NCBI RefSeq assembly: GCF_918698245.1
Contig: NZ_CAKKMS010000001.1
Location: 434,001 to 498,000, forward strand
Reading direction: 5' to 3'
DNA from: Pedobacter sp. Bi126
GTDB taxonomy: Bacteria; Bacteroidota; Bacteroidia; Sphingobacteriales; Sphingobacteriaceae
Length of the DNA stretch: 64,000 nt
Shown here piece by piece: positions 31,672 through 39,525 of the stretch. Numbering within the stretch: the first letter of the stretch is position 1; each line of letters starts with the position of its first letter. The translations under genes and the position numbers were made by a program. The notes below the pieces were generated by a model. It was not told the DNA's origin and ran no database searches. It saw only the letters and a program-made list of their open reading frames with translations.

Positions 31672-32550
31672 TCAATCTGCAATCAACATTTTTTTATATT
31701 CTTTTGGGGTAACGCCTTTTGCGAGCTTAAAAAATTTGTTAAAATTAGAAAGACTGTTAAAACCACATATATAAGCCATTTCACTTATCTGGTGATCACT
31801 TTCGGCAATTAATTTACAGGCATGCCCAATTCTTACTTCATTAACAAAAGTGACAAAAGTTTTCTGTGTACGGTTCTTAAAATACCTGCAAAAAGCCTGT
31901 TTATTCATATTGGTCATCTCGGCAGCATCTACCAACAAGATCTCTTTATTAAAATTATCAAAAACATATTTCAAAATTTTGTCCATCCTATCATTATCTT
32001 TTAACTGATAGTTATTGGTATAGCCCGGACTCGCCAGTAACACATAATCTTTATTTTGACAAAGCAGGTTTAAAATTTCGAGCACCCCAATTAAACGGGT
32101 TATTTCTTCTGTTGCCTGAGCAATTTTTAACAACAAAGGTTTTATTTCCTTTCTGGCCGAAAAGTTGAATTTCATTCCGCGTTTAGCCAGTTGGAAAAAA
32201 TTTTTAAGCTTCTGGATATGCTCTGGCTCATGAAAAATATCCAGTATTTTTTCGGGATGGAGAAAAAGCGAAATTGAATGTGCATGGATATTTGGTGTCA
32301 AATCGCTAAAATATTGCTGGCTATTGTGCCATACATGAGGCAAATTAGCGCCTACAAAAATCATGTCTTCGTTATTAAAATCTTCAATACTATCACCGAT
32401 CATGCGGCGCCCTTCACTCTCAACATTATAGGTGAGCTGGCATTCTTCGTGAAAATGGAATTCGGTAGAAAAGTAAGGCGCGTTTACAATCTTTATGCCG
32501 TAAACATCATTTACTTTTCCATCGAGTATTTTGGCAAAAATCGGTTTCAT
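31672..32550 (-). CDS. AraC-family transcriptional regulator
   Basis: The 292-residue protein has an N-terminal cupin-like sensor (FHFHEECQLTYNVESEGRRM, NLPHVWHNSQQY) and a C-terminal AraC DNA-binding domain with two HTHs (LLVDAAEMTNMNKQAFCRYF and ISEMAYICGFNSLSNFNKFF, then KGVTPKEYKK). It is divergent from the L-fucose genes and is likely their regulator, sensing fucose or a breakdown product; this is inferred from position. Similar regulators in Bacteroidota bind directly upstream of sugar operons. The intergenic region has a pair of TTACCA-containing direct repeats about 19 nt apart. Confidence 0.88.
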   Translation of the reverse strand: MKPIFAKILDGKVNDVYGIKIVNAPYFSTEFHFHEECQLTYNVESEGRRMIGDSIEDFNNEDMIFVGANLPHVWHNSQQYFSDLTPNIHAHSISLFLHPEKILDIFHEPEHIQKLKNFFQLAKRGMKFNFSARKEIKPLLLKIAQATEEITRLIGVLEILNLLCQNKDYVLLASPGYTNNYQLKDNDRMDKILKYVFDNFNKEILLVDAAEMTNMNKQAFCRYFKNRTQKTFVTFVNEVRIGHACKLIAESDHQISEMAYICGFNSLSNFNKFFKLAKGVTPKEYKKMLIAD

Positions 32551-32759
32551 TTGATATAGACTATCTTCTTTACCATTCAGTTATGATGGCTATTTGGGTA
32601 TGAAAAAACCAATTTACCATTTACATCTTAAATTACCAATTAATACAAATAATTTAAATAAAACAGCTAATATAACATCACTATTAGCGAATTATACCTC
32701 AGTTAATCTCTTTTTTCCTTAATAAATTAGCTATTACAAATGCTAACCAAATAACTAAC
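32551..32759. promoter_or_regulatory. Divergent control region between AraC gene and L-fucose operon
   Basis: Two related sequences, AATTTACCATTTA (32611-32623) and AAATTACCAATTA (32630-32642), lie 19 nt apart and share TTACCA. Direct repeats about two helical turns apart are typical AraC-family sites. No clear TAnnTTTG element was found for the operon; AraC-activated promoters are often poor. Confidence 0.4.
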
Positions 32760-33524
32760 ATGCTTCATCATAAAATTATTGTACTAACAGGAGGTGCCGA
32801 TGGTATTGGCTGGGAATGTGCAAAGGCTTATTCAAAAGCTGGTGCTACTGTTTGCATTCTTGATAAAAACCCAATAGCCGAAAATAAGCTCAATGAATTC
32901 GAAACCGCGCAAAAAATAGCCATAACCTGCAATCTAGTTAACGAAAATGATGTAAAAGATGCTTTTAAAACGATCATCGAAAAGTTTGGTGTTATAGATG
33001 CTATACATAACAATGCAGGGATTGCGCATCCTTCAAAAACGCTCGATCAGACTACAGATGCTGAGTGGGATTTGTTGATGAATGTTAACCTAAAAAGCAT
33101 TTTATATACCACCCGCCATGGCATCGAGCATCTTAAAAAAACAAAGGGCTGTATTTTAAATACCAGTTCGATGGTAGGCACCATAGGGCAAGATAGTCAT
33201 GCTGCCTATGTAGCTACAAAGGGTGCAATTAATGCCTTAACAAAAGCAATGGCTTTAGATTATGCGCCATACAAAATTCGCGTTAATGCCGTTTCGCCCG
33301 CAGCGATTAATACTCCAACCCTGCAATCATGGAGCAAAGAACAGCCCAACAAAGAAGAAATACAACATTACTTAGATAAACTTCAACCACTGGGTAACAT
33401 GCCAGCTGGTGATGTAATTGCAGATGCTTGCTTATTCTTACTCAGCGATGCTGCCAGATTTATAACAGGAACTATTTTACCGGTAAGCGGTGGAGCCGAA
33501 CTAGGATACAGAACCATCATATAA
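32760..33524 (+). CDS. Short-chain dehydrogenase, likely L-fucose or 2-keto-3-deoxy-L-fuconate dehydrogenase
   Basis: The 254-residue SDR has the classical nucleotide-binding motif VLTGGADGIGWECA (Gly-rich), an acidic residue in CILDKN that favours NAD, the NNAG motif (IHNNAGIAH), catalytic Ser in NTSSMVG and the YxxxK in AAYVATKGA, and the C-terminal SPAAINTP. It heads an operon with L-fuconate dehydratase (14 nt downstream). In the oxidative L-fucose pathway an SDR acts first on L-fucose and another later on 2-keto-3-deoxy-L-fuconate; sequence alone does not tell which. A lactonase and the end of the pathway are not in this window. Confidence 0.85.
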   Translation: MLHHKIIVLTGGADGIGWECAKAYSKAGATVCILDKNPIAENKLNEFETAQKIAITCNLVNENDVKDAFKTIIEKFGVIDAIHNNAGIAHPSKTLDQTTDAEWDLLMNVNLKSILYTTRHGIEHLKKTKGCILNTSSMVGTIGQDSHAAYVATKGAINALTKAMALDYAPYKIRVNAVSPAAINTPTLQSWSKEQPNKEEIQHYLDKLQPLGNMPAGDVIADACLFLLSDAARFITGTILPVSGGAELGYRTII

Positions 33525-33538
33525 TCCAGATTATTAAC

Positions 33539-34759
33539 ATGATAAACAAAATAGAAATTAGCGACAAACGATTTGAACTATCAACCGGAGCCGGCAGCGA
33601 TGCTATACATAAAGATCCTCAATACTCTTATGCAGTTACCAATTTAACCAACGAAAACGGCGTAACAGGAACAGGCTTAGCCTTTACCCTGGGTGCTGGT
33701 AACGATTTAGTCTGCAATGCCGCTCAGTTTTATGCTAATACCTTAAAGGGAAAAGATATTGAAGAACTGATGAGCGATTTTGGACAGACTTTTCGCACGT
33801 TATCAAATGAACAGCAATTTAGGTGGTTAGGGCCACATAAAGGTGTTGTACATTTAGGATTAGCTTCTGTAACCAATGCCTGTTACGATTTATGGGCAAA
33901 AAAACGTGGCGTACCACTTTGGAAACTATTAATCGATTTAAGTCCGGAAGAAATTGTGAATACGCTCGATCTCTCCTATCTGGAAGATGTACTCACCAAA
34001 GAAGAAGCGATTGCCATGCTGCAAAGCCAAACCGATTTCAAAAAATCGAGGAAAGCTATTCTTGATATCGGTTATCCAGGATACGATACTTCTGTAGGCT
34101 GGTTTAATTACGATGATGAAAAGGTGCGCGAAAACTGCAAAAAAGCTATTGCCAATGGTTTTACAGCAATGAAGCTTAAAGTAGGATCTGCCGATCCGAA
34201 GCGTGATATCAGAAGGGCAAACATTGTACGTGAAGTTGCTGGCGAAACCTCAAAAGTAATGTTAGATGCCAACCAGCAATGGACCCTACCGCAAGCCATT
34301 TCAATATGTAATGAGCTTAAAAATATGAATCCTTTCTGGGTAGAAGAACCTACACACCCGGATGATGTACTGGCACACCAGACTTTGGCCAGAGAGATAG
34401 CACCTGTTAAATTGGCTTTGGGAGAACATGTACCCAACCGTATCATTTTTAAGAACTATTTACAAAGTGGCTGTACGGGTTTTGCGCAGGTAGATGCAGT
34501 ACGTGTAGGCGGCGTTAGCGAATTCATTACAATTAGTTTATTGTGCAAAAAATTTGGCGTGCCGGTTGTACCCCATGTTGGCGACATGGGGCAGTTACAT
34601 CAGCATCTGGTACTGTTTAATCATATTGCCATGGGCCACGAAGCTTTATTTTTGGAACATATTCCCCATTTAAAACAACACTTTAAAAATCCGATTAAAA
34701 TTGAAAACGGAGTTTACATCACTCCACAAGAAGCGGGAAGCAGCTGTGATTTAAAATAA
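33539..34759 (+). CDS. L-fuconate dehydratase (enolase superfamily)
   Basis: The 406-residue protein from the ATG at 33539 (the frame is open from 33428, but that would overlap the dehydrogenase) belongs to the mandelate racemase group. Visible residues are Lys212 and Lys214 (AMKLKVGS), metal ligands Asp243 (LDANQQW), Glu269 (VEEPTHPDD) and Glu296 (LGEHVPN), and catalytic His346 (PHVGDMGQ). AKKRGVPLWKLLIDLSPEE and the SDPKRDIRR segment are typical of L-fuconate dehydratase, which converts L-fuconate to 2-keto-3-deoxy-L-fuconate. It lies in an operon with an SDR, a sugar symporter and an alpha-L-fucosidase, which supports the assignment. Confidence 0.92.
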   Translation: MINKIEISDKRFELSTGAGSDAIHKDPQYSYAVTNLTNENGVTGTGLAFTLGAGNDLVCNAAQFYANTLKGKDIEELMSDFGQTFRTLSNEQQFRWLGPHKGVVHLGLASVTNACYDLWAKKRGVPLWKLLIDLSPEEIVNTLDLSYLEDVLTKEEAIAMLQSQTDFKKSRKAILDIGYPGYDTSVGWFNYDDEKVRENCKKAIANGFTAMKLKVGSADPKRDIRRANIVREVAGETSKVMLDANQQWTLPQAISICNELKNMNPFWVEEPTHPDDVLAHQTLAREIAPVKLALGEHVPNRIIFKNYLQSGCTGFAQVDAVRVGGVSEFITISLLCKKFGVPVVPHVGDMGQLHQHLVLFNHIAMGHEALFLEHIPHLKQHFKNPIKIENGVYITPQEAGSSCDLK

Positions 34760-34777
34760 CCCAAAATCTAACCAAAT

Positions 34778-36430
34778 ATGATCAGTACAACCGATATCGT
34801 AATTACCATTGCTTATATACTTTTTATTGTAACCATAGGCTTATGGACGGGAACGAGAAAAAAGAAAAACGAAGAAACCACCAGCAGAGAATACTTTTTG
34901 GCGGGCAAATCGCTTAAATGGCCTATGATTGGCCTGGCGCTGTTCGCAACAAACATCTCGTGTCTCCATTTGGTAAGTTTGGCACAGAGCGGATTTGACA
35001 GCGGCCTTTTAAATGGCAATTTTGAATGGATGGCGGCATTTACCCTTATTCTTTTGGCCTTGTTATTTATTCCTTTCTATATCCGTTCGGGCATTTCTAC
35101 TTTACCCGATTTTTTAGAGCGAAGGTATAACCGCGCCTGTAGAGACTGGTTGGCATTCATCTCTATCCTATCGGCCATCATTATTCATATTGCCTTTTCT
35201 TTTTTAGCGGGTGGTATTGTACTCGAAACCCTATTCGGCATAGATATGTATGTAAGTATAGTGGTAATTGCCTCGCTAACCGGACTATACACCATTATTG
35301 GCGGCTTAAGGGCCGTGGTAGTTACCGAAACCATACAGAGTTTGGTGTTGATTACCGGCGCCATTATCATTACAGTTTTTGCGTGGAATAAAGTTGGTGG
35401 CTGGGATCATATGACGGCTATACTGCAAAAAGAAAATGCCATGGATAAGCTCAGTATGATACGCCCGATTGGCGATAAGAGTGGAATGAGCTGGATAGCC
35501 GTATTTTTAGGGTATCCGGTTTTGGGTATTTGGTACTGGTGTGCTGATCAAACCATAGTACAACGTGTTTTAGGCGCAAAAGACGAAAACCATGCCCGTG
35601 TAGGTTCCTTGTTTTGCGGTTTCATCAAAATTTTGCCCGTGTTTATTTTCGTGCTGCCCGGTTTGTTTGCTTATATCTTGTATAAATCGGGAACTATGGA
35701 TTTATCGAGTTTGCAAACTGTTGGCACCAATGGCGAAACGGTATTAAATACAAAAGGCATTTATACCTTAATGATTACCCAGCTTTTACCAAAAGGATTG
35801 GTGGGTATTTTAGTAGCCGCATTATTATCTGGTTTAATGAGTCAAATTGCGGGTGCATTAAATTCTATCGCCACCTTAAGCAGTTATGATTTGTACAAAA
35901 GATTTAAGCCCGAAACCAGCGATAAAAAATTAGTTAGTGTAGGTCGCTGGTCGGCAGGCATTGCTTTAGCCGTTTCAATAGGCCTGTTGCCATTATTAAA
36001 TAGCTATCAAAGTCTTTTCGAAGGTATAAATGATGTAATCGCACATATTGCCCCTCCTATCACCTGTGTGTTTTTATTAGGGGTATTTTGGAAAAGAGCA
36101 TCGGCTACAGGGGCGCAATATACTTTGCTGGTCGGTTCTATTATTGGGGCGAGTGTTTTTGTGGTAAACAAATTATATGGTACAGAAACTATAATCGGCA
36201 AAATCCCCTTCATGATGATGGCATTTTACCTGTTCTGCATCTGTGTATTTATACAGGTTATATTTTCTTACATCTACCCTGTAAAACACACCGCCCAAAG
36301 TGAAGCCCTCTACTGGAATTCTATTTGGGAACCCCTTAAAAGTAAAGGCTGGAGCGGGATAGGCAACTACAAATTTCTGTCGGTGCTTTTACTGGTGATA
36401 ATGGGTGTTTTATATGTCTACTTTAAATAA
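34778..36430 (+). CDS. Sodium:solute symporter, likely L-fucose transporter
   Basis: The 550-residue protein has about 14 membrane segments and the SSS-family features GYPVLGIWYWCADQTIVQRV, REYFLAGKSLKWPMIGLALF, TLPDFLERRYNRACRDW and GLVGILVAALLSGLMSQIAG. Members of this SGLT-like branch carry sugars with Na+. Its place between L-fuconate dehydratase (18 nt before) and a fucosidase (7 nt after) suggests L-fucose as the substrate. It resembles the symporters found in other Bacteroidota sugar-use gene clusters. No TonB-dependent receptor (SusC/D) is present, so outer-membrane uptake must use other routes. Confidence 0.85.
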   Translation: MISTTDIVITIAYILFIVTIGLWTGTRKKKNEETTSREYFLAGKSLKWPMIGLALFATNISCLHLVSLAQSGFDSGLLNGNFEWMAAFTLILLALLFIPFYIRSGISTLPDFLERRYNRACRDWLAFISILSAIIIHIAFSFLAGGIVLETLFGIDMYVSIVVIASLTGLYTIIGGLRAVVVTETIQSLVLITGAIIITVFAWNKVGGWDHMTAILQKENAMDKLSMIRPIGDKSGMSWIAVFLGYPVLGIWYWCADQTIVQRVLGAKDENHARVGSLFCGFIKILPVFIFVLPGLFAYILYKSGTMDLSSLQTVGTNGETVLNTKGIYTLMITQLLPKGLVGILVAALLSGLMSQIAGALNSIATLSSYDLYKRFKPETSDKKLVSVGRWSAGIALAVSIGLLPLLNSYQSLFEGINDVIAHIAPPITCVFLLGVFWKRASATGAQYTLLVGSIIGASVFVVNKLYGTETIIGKIPFMMMAFYLFCICVFIQVIFSYIYPVKHTAQSEALYWNSIWEPLKSKGWSGIGNYKFLSVLLLVIMGVLYVYFK

Positions 36431-36437
36431 AATTGAT

Positions 36438-37742
36438 ATGAATATGAAAAGATTTCTCTTGTTCTTCGTTGCACTAATTACCTTTTTCAGTGTTAACGCG
36501 CAAACCAAAACAAATGCCTCAGTAATGAACGATTTTATGGATAAACGGTTTGGTATGTTTATTCATTGGGGACCAGTGAGTGTACGCGGCACTGAGATTG
36601 GCTGGAGCCGTGGCGATCAGGTTCCAACAGAAGATTACGACAATCTCTACAAAGAATTTAACCCTGTTCTATTTGATGCCGATGCTATTGTAAAAACAGC
36701 AAAAGATGCCGGAATGAAATATCTGACCATTACAGCACGTCATCATGACGGGTTCTGCTTATGGCCGACTGCATTTACTGATTTCAATATTACCAACACA
36801 CCTTATAAAAAAGATATTGTTGGTGCATTAAACGAAGCCTGTAAAAAACAGGGAATTAAGTTCTGTATCTATTACTCGGTATTAGACTGGCACCATCCAG
36901 ATTACCCGATCCATTCTCCAAAAAACCAAACGATCGATCCAAAATCAGATATGAGCCGATATGCGCTATACATGAAAAACCAGTTAAAGGAACTCATTAC
37001 CAAATATGATCCATATATGCTCTGGTTTGACGGCCAATGGGAAAAACCCTGGACAGACGAAATGGGTAAAGATTTATATGCATATCTAAAACAGCTAAAA
37101 CCCGATATCATTACCAATAACCGCTTGGGAAAAGAATTTGCAGCAATGGAAAATAAAAACATTGATGCTTCTAAAATGATAGGCGATTACGACACGCCAG
37201 AACAGGTAGTAGGCAAATTAAATATGTTTACGCCCTGGGAAAGCTGTTTTACTATCTGTAACCAATGGGCATGGAAACCAAACGATAAAATGAAACCGCT
37301 AAAACAATGTCTCGAAATTATTTCGAAAACAGCAGGTGGTAATGGCAATCTTTTATTAAATGTAGGCCCTATGCCAGATGGTAGAATTGAAGCCCGCCAA
37401 ACAGAACGCTTAAAAGAAATCGGCGATTGGTTAAAAACCAATGGTGAAGCCGTTTATGGCACAAAAGGTGGCCCATTCCAACCGAACAATGATTACGCAA
37501 CGACCAGAAAAGGGGATAAAATTTACGTGCATGTATTAAACACCAATCTGGCCAAGCTGAGTTTAAAGGCTATCCCAGGTTTAAAAGTTAAAAAAGCATA
37601 TCTGCTAAATAAACAAACCATTAATATGGAGCAAAAAGATGGCATTTCTTTACAACTTCCCGGCAACCAGTCCAACCAATCAGATTATATTGTTGTCCTA
37701 GAATTAAACGGAAACGCCGAAAACATTCCAGTTATTGAATAG
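36438..37742 (+). CDS. GH29 alpha-L-fucosidase, secreted
   Basis: The product has 434 residues from the ATG at 36438 (an earlier in-frame ATG at 36414 lies in the symporter gene). A signal peptide (MNMKRFLLFFVALITFFSVN, cleaved before QTKTN) sends it to the periplasm. The GH29 catalytic part contains FGMFIHWGPVSVRGTEI, ITARHHDGFCLWPT, YYSVLDWHHPDYP and the nucleophile Asp198 in YMLWFDGQW. NLLLNVGPMPDGRIEARQ is also a family hallmark. It releases L-fucose from glycans, feeding the symporter and dehydrogenase encoded just upstream. It ends with a short beta-rich domain. Confidence 0.93.
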   Translation: MNMKRFLLFFVALITFFSVNAQTKTNASVMNDFMDKRFGMFIHWGPVSVRGTEIGWSRGDQVPTEDYDNLYKEFNPVLFDADAIVKTAKDAGMKYLTITARHHDGFCLWPTAFTDFNITNTPYKKDIVGALNEACKKQGIKFCIYYSVLDWHHPDYPIHSPKNQTIDPKSDMSRYALYMKNQLKELITKYDPYMLWFDGQWEKPWTDEMGKDLYAYLKQLKPDIITNNRLGKEFAAMENKNIDASKMIGDYDTPEQVVGKLNMFTPWESCFTICNQWAWKPNDKMKPLKQCLEIISKTAGGNGNLLLNVGPMPDGRIEARQTERLKEIGDWLKTNGEAVYGTKGGPFQPNNDYATTRKGDKIYVHVLNTNLAKLSLKAIPGLKVKKAYLLNKQTINMEQKDGISLQLPGNQSNQSDYIVVLELNGNAENIPVIE

Positions 37743-38223
37743 ATCGATGAGGCTGTATCATAAATAAAGAATTGTCATCCTGAGGGGGAATTTATTTTAT
37801 AAAAATCAATATGAGTGCCGTACAATTGTTTTCTTTTTCCATACATCAGGGTCTCGGCTCGCCGCCGCCGAAGGGCTCTTTCTTTTTGGCATCAAAAAGA
37901 AACAAAAAATGCCGGCTGAAAATTTTTCTTTTGAAGCCAGTTGTGCGGCCAGAACAGTGCAGCCCGAAAAATTTGTTAGGCCGGATTTAAGTAGAACGGG
38001 GAAACAATGCTATGGCCCGGCTGGATGGAAATGCGAAAGCCGTTAAAATATTGATTAATAATATGCAAAATACGTCAATGGTAGCTTGTCGAAGGACCTT
38101 TTTTAAGGTATTAAAAGGTGTTTCGACAGGCTCTCTGTAGGAGTCCTTTGGACAACGTGACGAATTCGAAGTAAATTACAAGTTATGAGAAAGCCTCTTT
38201 ATAACCATTAAAAAGCAAATTAT
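37743..38223. other. 481-nt intergenic region with dispersed repeats
   Basis: No credible gene was found. It contains fragments of several dispersed repeats: ATTGTCATCCTGAGGG (about 37770), a run GGGCTCTTTCTTTTTGGC / AAAAAGAAACAAAAA (37873-37909), and GTCGAAGGACC ... GTTTCGACAGGCTC (about 38089-38133). No clear terminator is seen after the fucosidase. The mutarotase gene therefore has its own promoter or is at the end of a long transcript. Confidence 0.45.
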
Positions 38224-38667
38224 ATGCTCATGAAAAATTTAAAAACAATGTATTTCTTGGTCTTGGCTTTTGTCCTAATGGTTACTGCCTGTACACCCAT
38301 AAAAACAGAAGTAAATGCGACAAACAAAGTGTTACGTTATGGCAGTATTACAGGTTTGAAACCCGAAAAGATGGCTTATTACAAAAAGTTACATGCTGCA
38401 GTATGGCCAGGGGTATTAAAAAAAATAACAGCATGCAACATCCATAATTATTCCATTTATTTAAAAGAAATTGAGGGCAAACAGTATCTTTTTAGTTATT
38501 TCGAGTATACGGGAAACGATTTTGCTGCTGATATGAAAAAGATGGCTGCTGATACCACTACGCAACGTTGGTGGAAAGAAACCGCACCAACTCAGATCCC
38601 ACTACCAGATGCTGCTGCTAAAGGCGAAACCTGGAGCAATATGGAAGAAGTTTTTCACAAAGATTAA
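38224..38667 (+). CDS. L-rhamnose/L-fucose mutarotase-like lipoprotein
   Basis: The 147-residue product begins with a lipoprotein signal (FLVLAFVLMVTAC) and two possible ATGs (38224, 38230; the second is as good). The mature part is the L-rhamnose mutarotase family (PF05336-type): RYGSITGLKPEKMAYYKKLH, AAVWPGVLKKITACNIHNYS, LFSYFEYTGNDFAADMKKMA and QRWWKETAPTQIPLPD. The His in KKLHAAVWPGV and the WW pair are conserved. These enzymes interconvert anomers of L-rhamnose or L-fucose. A surface-anchored copy next to fucose genes suggests action on released L-fucose in the periplasm. Confidence 0.85.
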   Translation: MLMKNLKTMYFLVLAFVLMVTACTPIKTEVNATNKVLRYGSITGLKPEKMAYYKKLHAAVWPGVLKKITACNIHNYSIYLKEIEGKQYLFSYFEYTGNDFAADMKKMAADTTTQRWWKETAPTQIPLPDAAAKGETWSNMEEVFHKD

Positions 38668-38695
38668 TAATACGGTATACAGTCAATGCTATTTA

Positions 38696-38732
38696 GATAA
38701 ACACAGCTGAAATATTAAAGGCTGTGTTTATC
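38696..38732. terminator. Bidirectional hairpin between convergent genes
   Basis: GATAAACACAGC (38696-38707) and GCTGTGTTTATC (38721-38732) are perfect 12-bp complements with a 13-nt loop. It lies between the mutarotase gene and the minus-strand ATPase B gene. It lacks a clear T-run. Confidence 0.6.
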
Positions 38733-38765
38733 TCTTAAGCAAAAGCTTAAATTAATAAATTGGTT

Positions 38766-39446
38766 TTAACCTACTGCCACATCTTCTTTTACTACACCAT
38801 CGGCAATGTGCAAAATCCTATTTCCGTATTGTGCATTTTTTTCGGAATGTGTAACCTGGATAATGGTAATTCCATCTTCCTGATTTAGTTTTTTAAACAA
38901 TGTCATAATTTCTTCTGCCTGTGCCGACTGCAAATTACCTGTTGGCTCATCGGCTAGAATTATAGATGGTTGAGCGGCCAATGCCCTTGCGATACCAACC
39001 AATTGTTGCTGCCCGCCAGAAAGTTGATTCGGGAATAAATCTTTTTTTGCCACAATATTAAAACGGTCTAATAAATCGGCAATTCTACTTGCGCGTTCTG
39101 AGCTACCTACTTTTTTGTACAGCAATGGGGCTTCAATATTTTCGTAAACGGTCATTTCATCAATTAAGTGGTAGGCCTGAAAAACAAAACCGATATGATT
39201 TCGGTAAAGTTCAATGCGTTTACGTTCATTCAACGAAGTTACATCCTCGCCCAGAAACTCATACGAACCATAAGTTGGTTCTTCAAGCATGCCAATAATA
39301 TTGAGCAAAGTAGACTTCCCTGCACCCGATGGGCCCATAATAGAAACAAATTCTCCTTGTTTAATTGTTGTGGTAACCAAACGCAACACGTAATTTTTAA
39401 TGCCCTTGTTTGCGTAATATTTTTCGATGTTATTAAGTTGTATCAT
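38766..39446 (-). CDS. ABC transporter ATPase B of the MacB-like cluster (altered D-loop)
   Basis: The product has 226 residues from the ATG at 39446 (MIQLNNIEKYY; 21 more codons are open upstream). It has Walker [29 protein letters not shown], Walker B IILADEPTGN and VTHSEK, as in MacB/LolD-type ATPases. Two sites differ from the norm: the signature is LSGGQQQLVGIARAL (Leu for Arg) and the D-loop reads GNLQSAQ (Gln for Asp). The paralogue ATPase A at 57084 has the normal sequence at both. It is the last gene of the permease run and, with permeases 6 and 7, likely forms the second transcription unit of the cluster. Confidence 0.88.
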   Translation of the reverse strand: MIQLNNIEKYYANKGIKNYVLRLVTTTIKQGEFVSIMGPSGAGKSTLLNIIGMLEEPTYGSYEFLGEDVTSLNERKRIELYRNHIGFVFQAYHLIDEMTVYENIEAPLLYKKVGSSERASRIADLLDRFNIVAKKDLFPNQLSGGQQQLVGIARALAAQPSIILADEPTGNLQSAQAEEIMTLFKKLNQEDGITIIQVTHSEKNAQYGNRILHIADGVVKEDVAVG

Positions 39447-39477
39447 ATTTTTAGGGTTTAACGTAAAGCGGCTGGCT

Positions 39478-39518
39478 GTGTAGCGTAAATTTTTATCGCT
39501 AAACGCCAAACGCTACAC
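39478..39518 (-). repeat. Spacer hairpin (permease 7 / ATPase B)
   Basis: Arms GTGTAGCGT (39478-39486) and ACGCTACAC (39510-39518) with a 23-nt loop containing further AACGCCAAACG words. Similar hairpins fill the other spacers of the cluster. Confidence 0.5.
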
Positions 39519-39525
39519 GCAGTTC

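Noticed and set aside
33428..33538. Longer N-terminus for L-fuconate dehydratase
   Set aside because: It would overlap the end of the dehydrogenase gene by nearly 100 nt, and the added residues do not resemble the enolase family.
37743..38223. Degenerate insertion sequence after the fucosidase gene
   Set aside because: Only short dispersed repeat fragments are present; no transposase frame or paired terminal repeats could be found.
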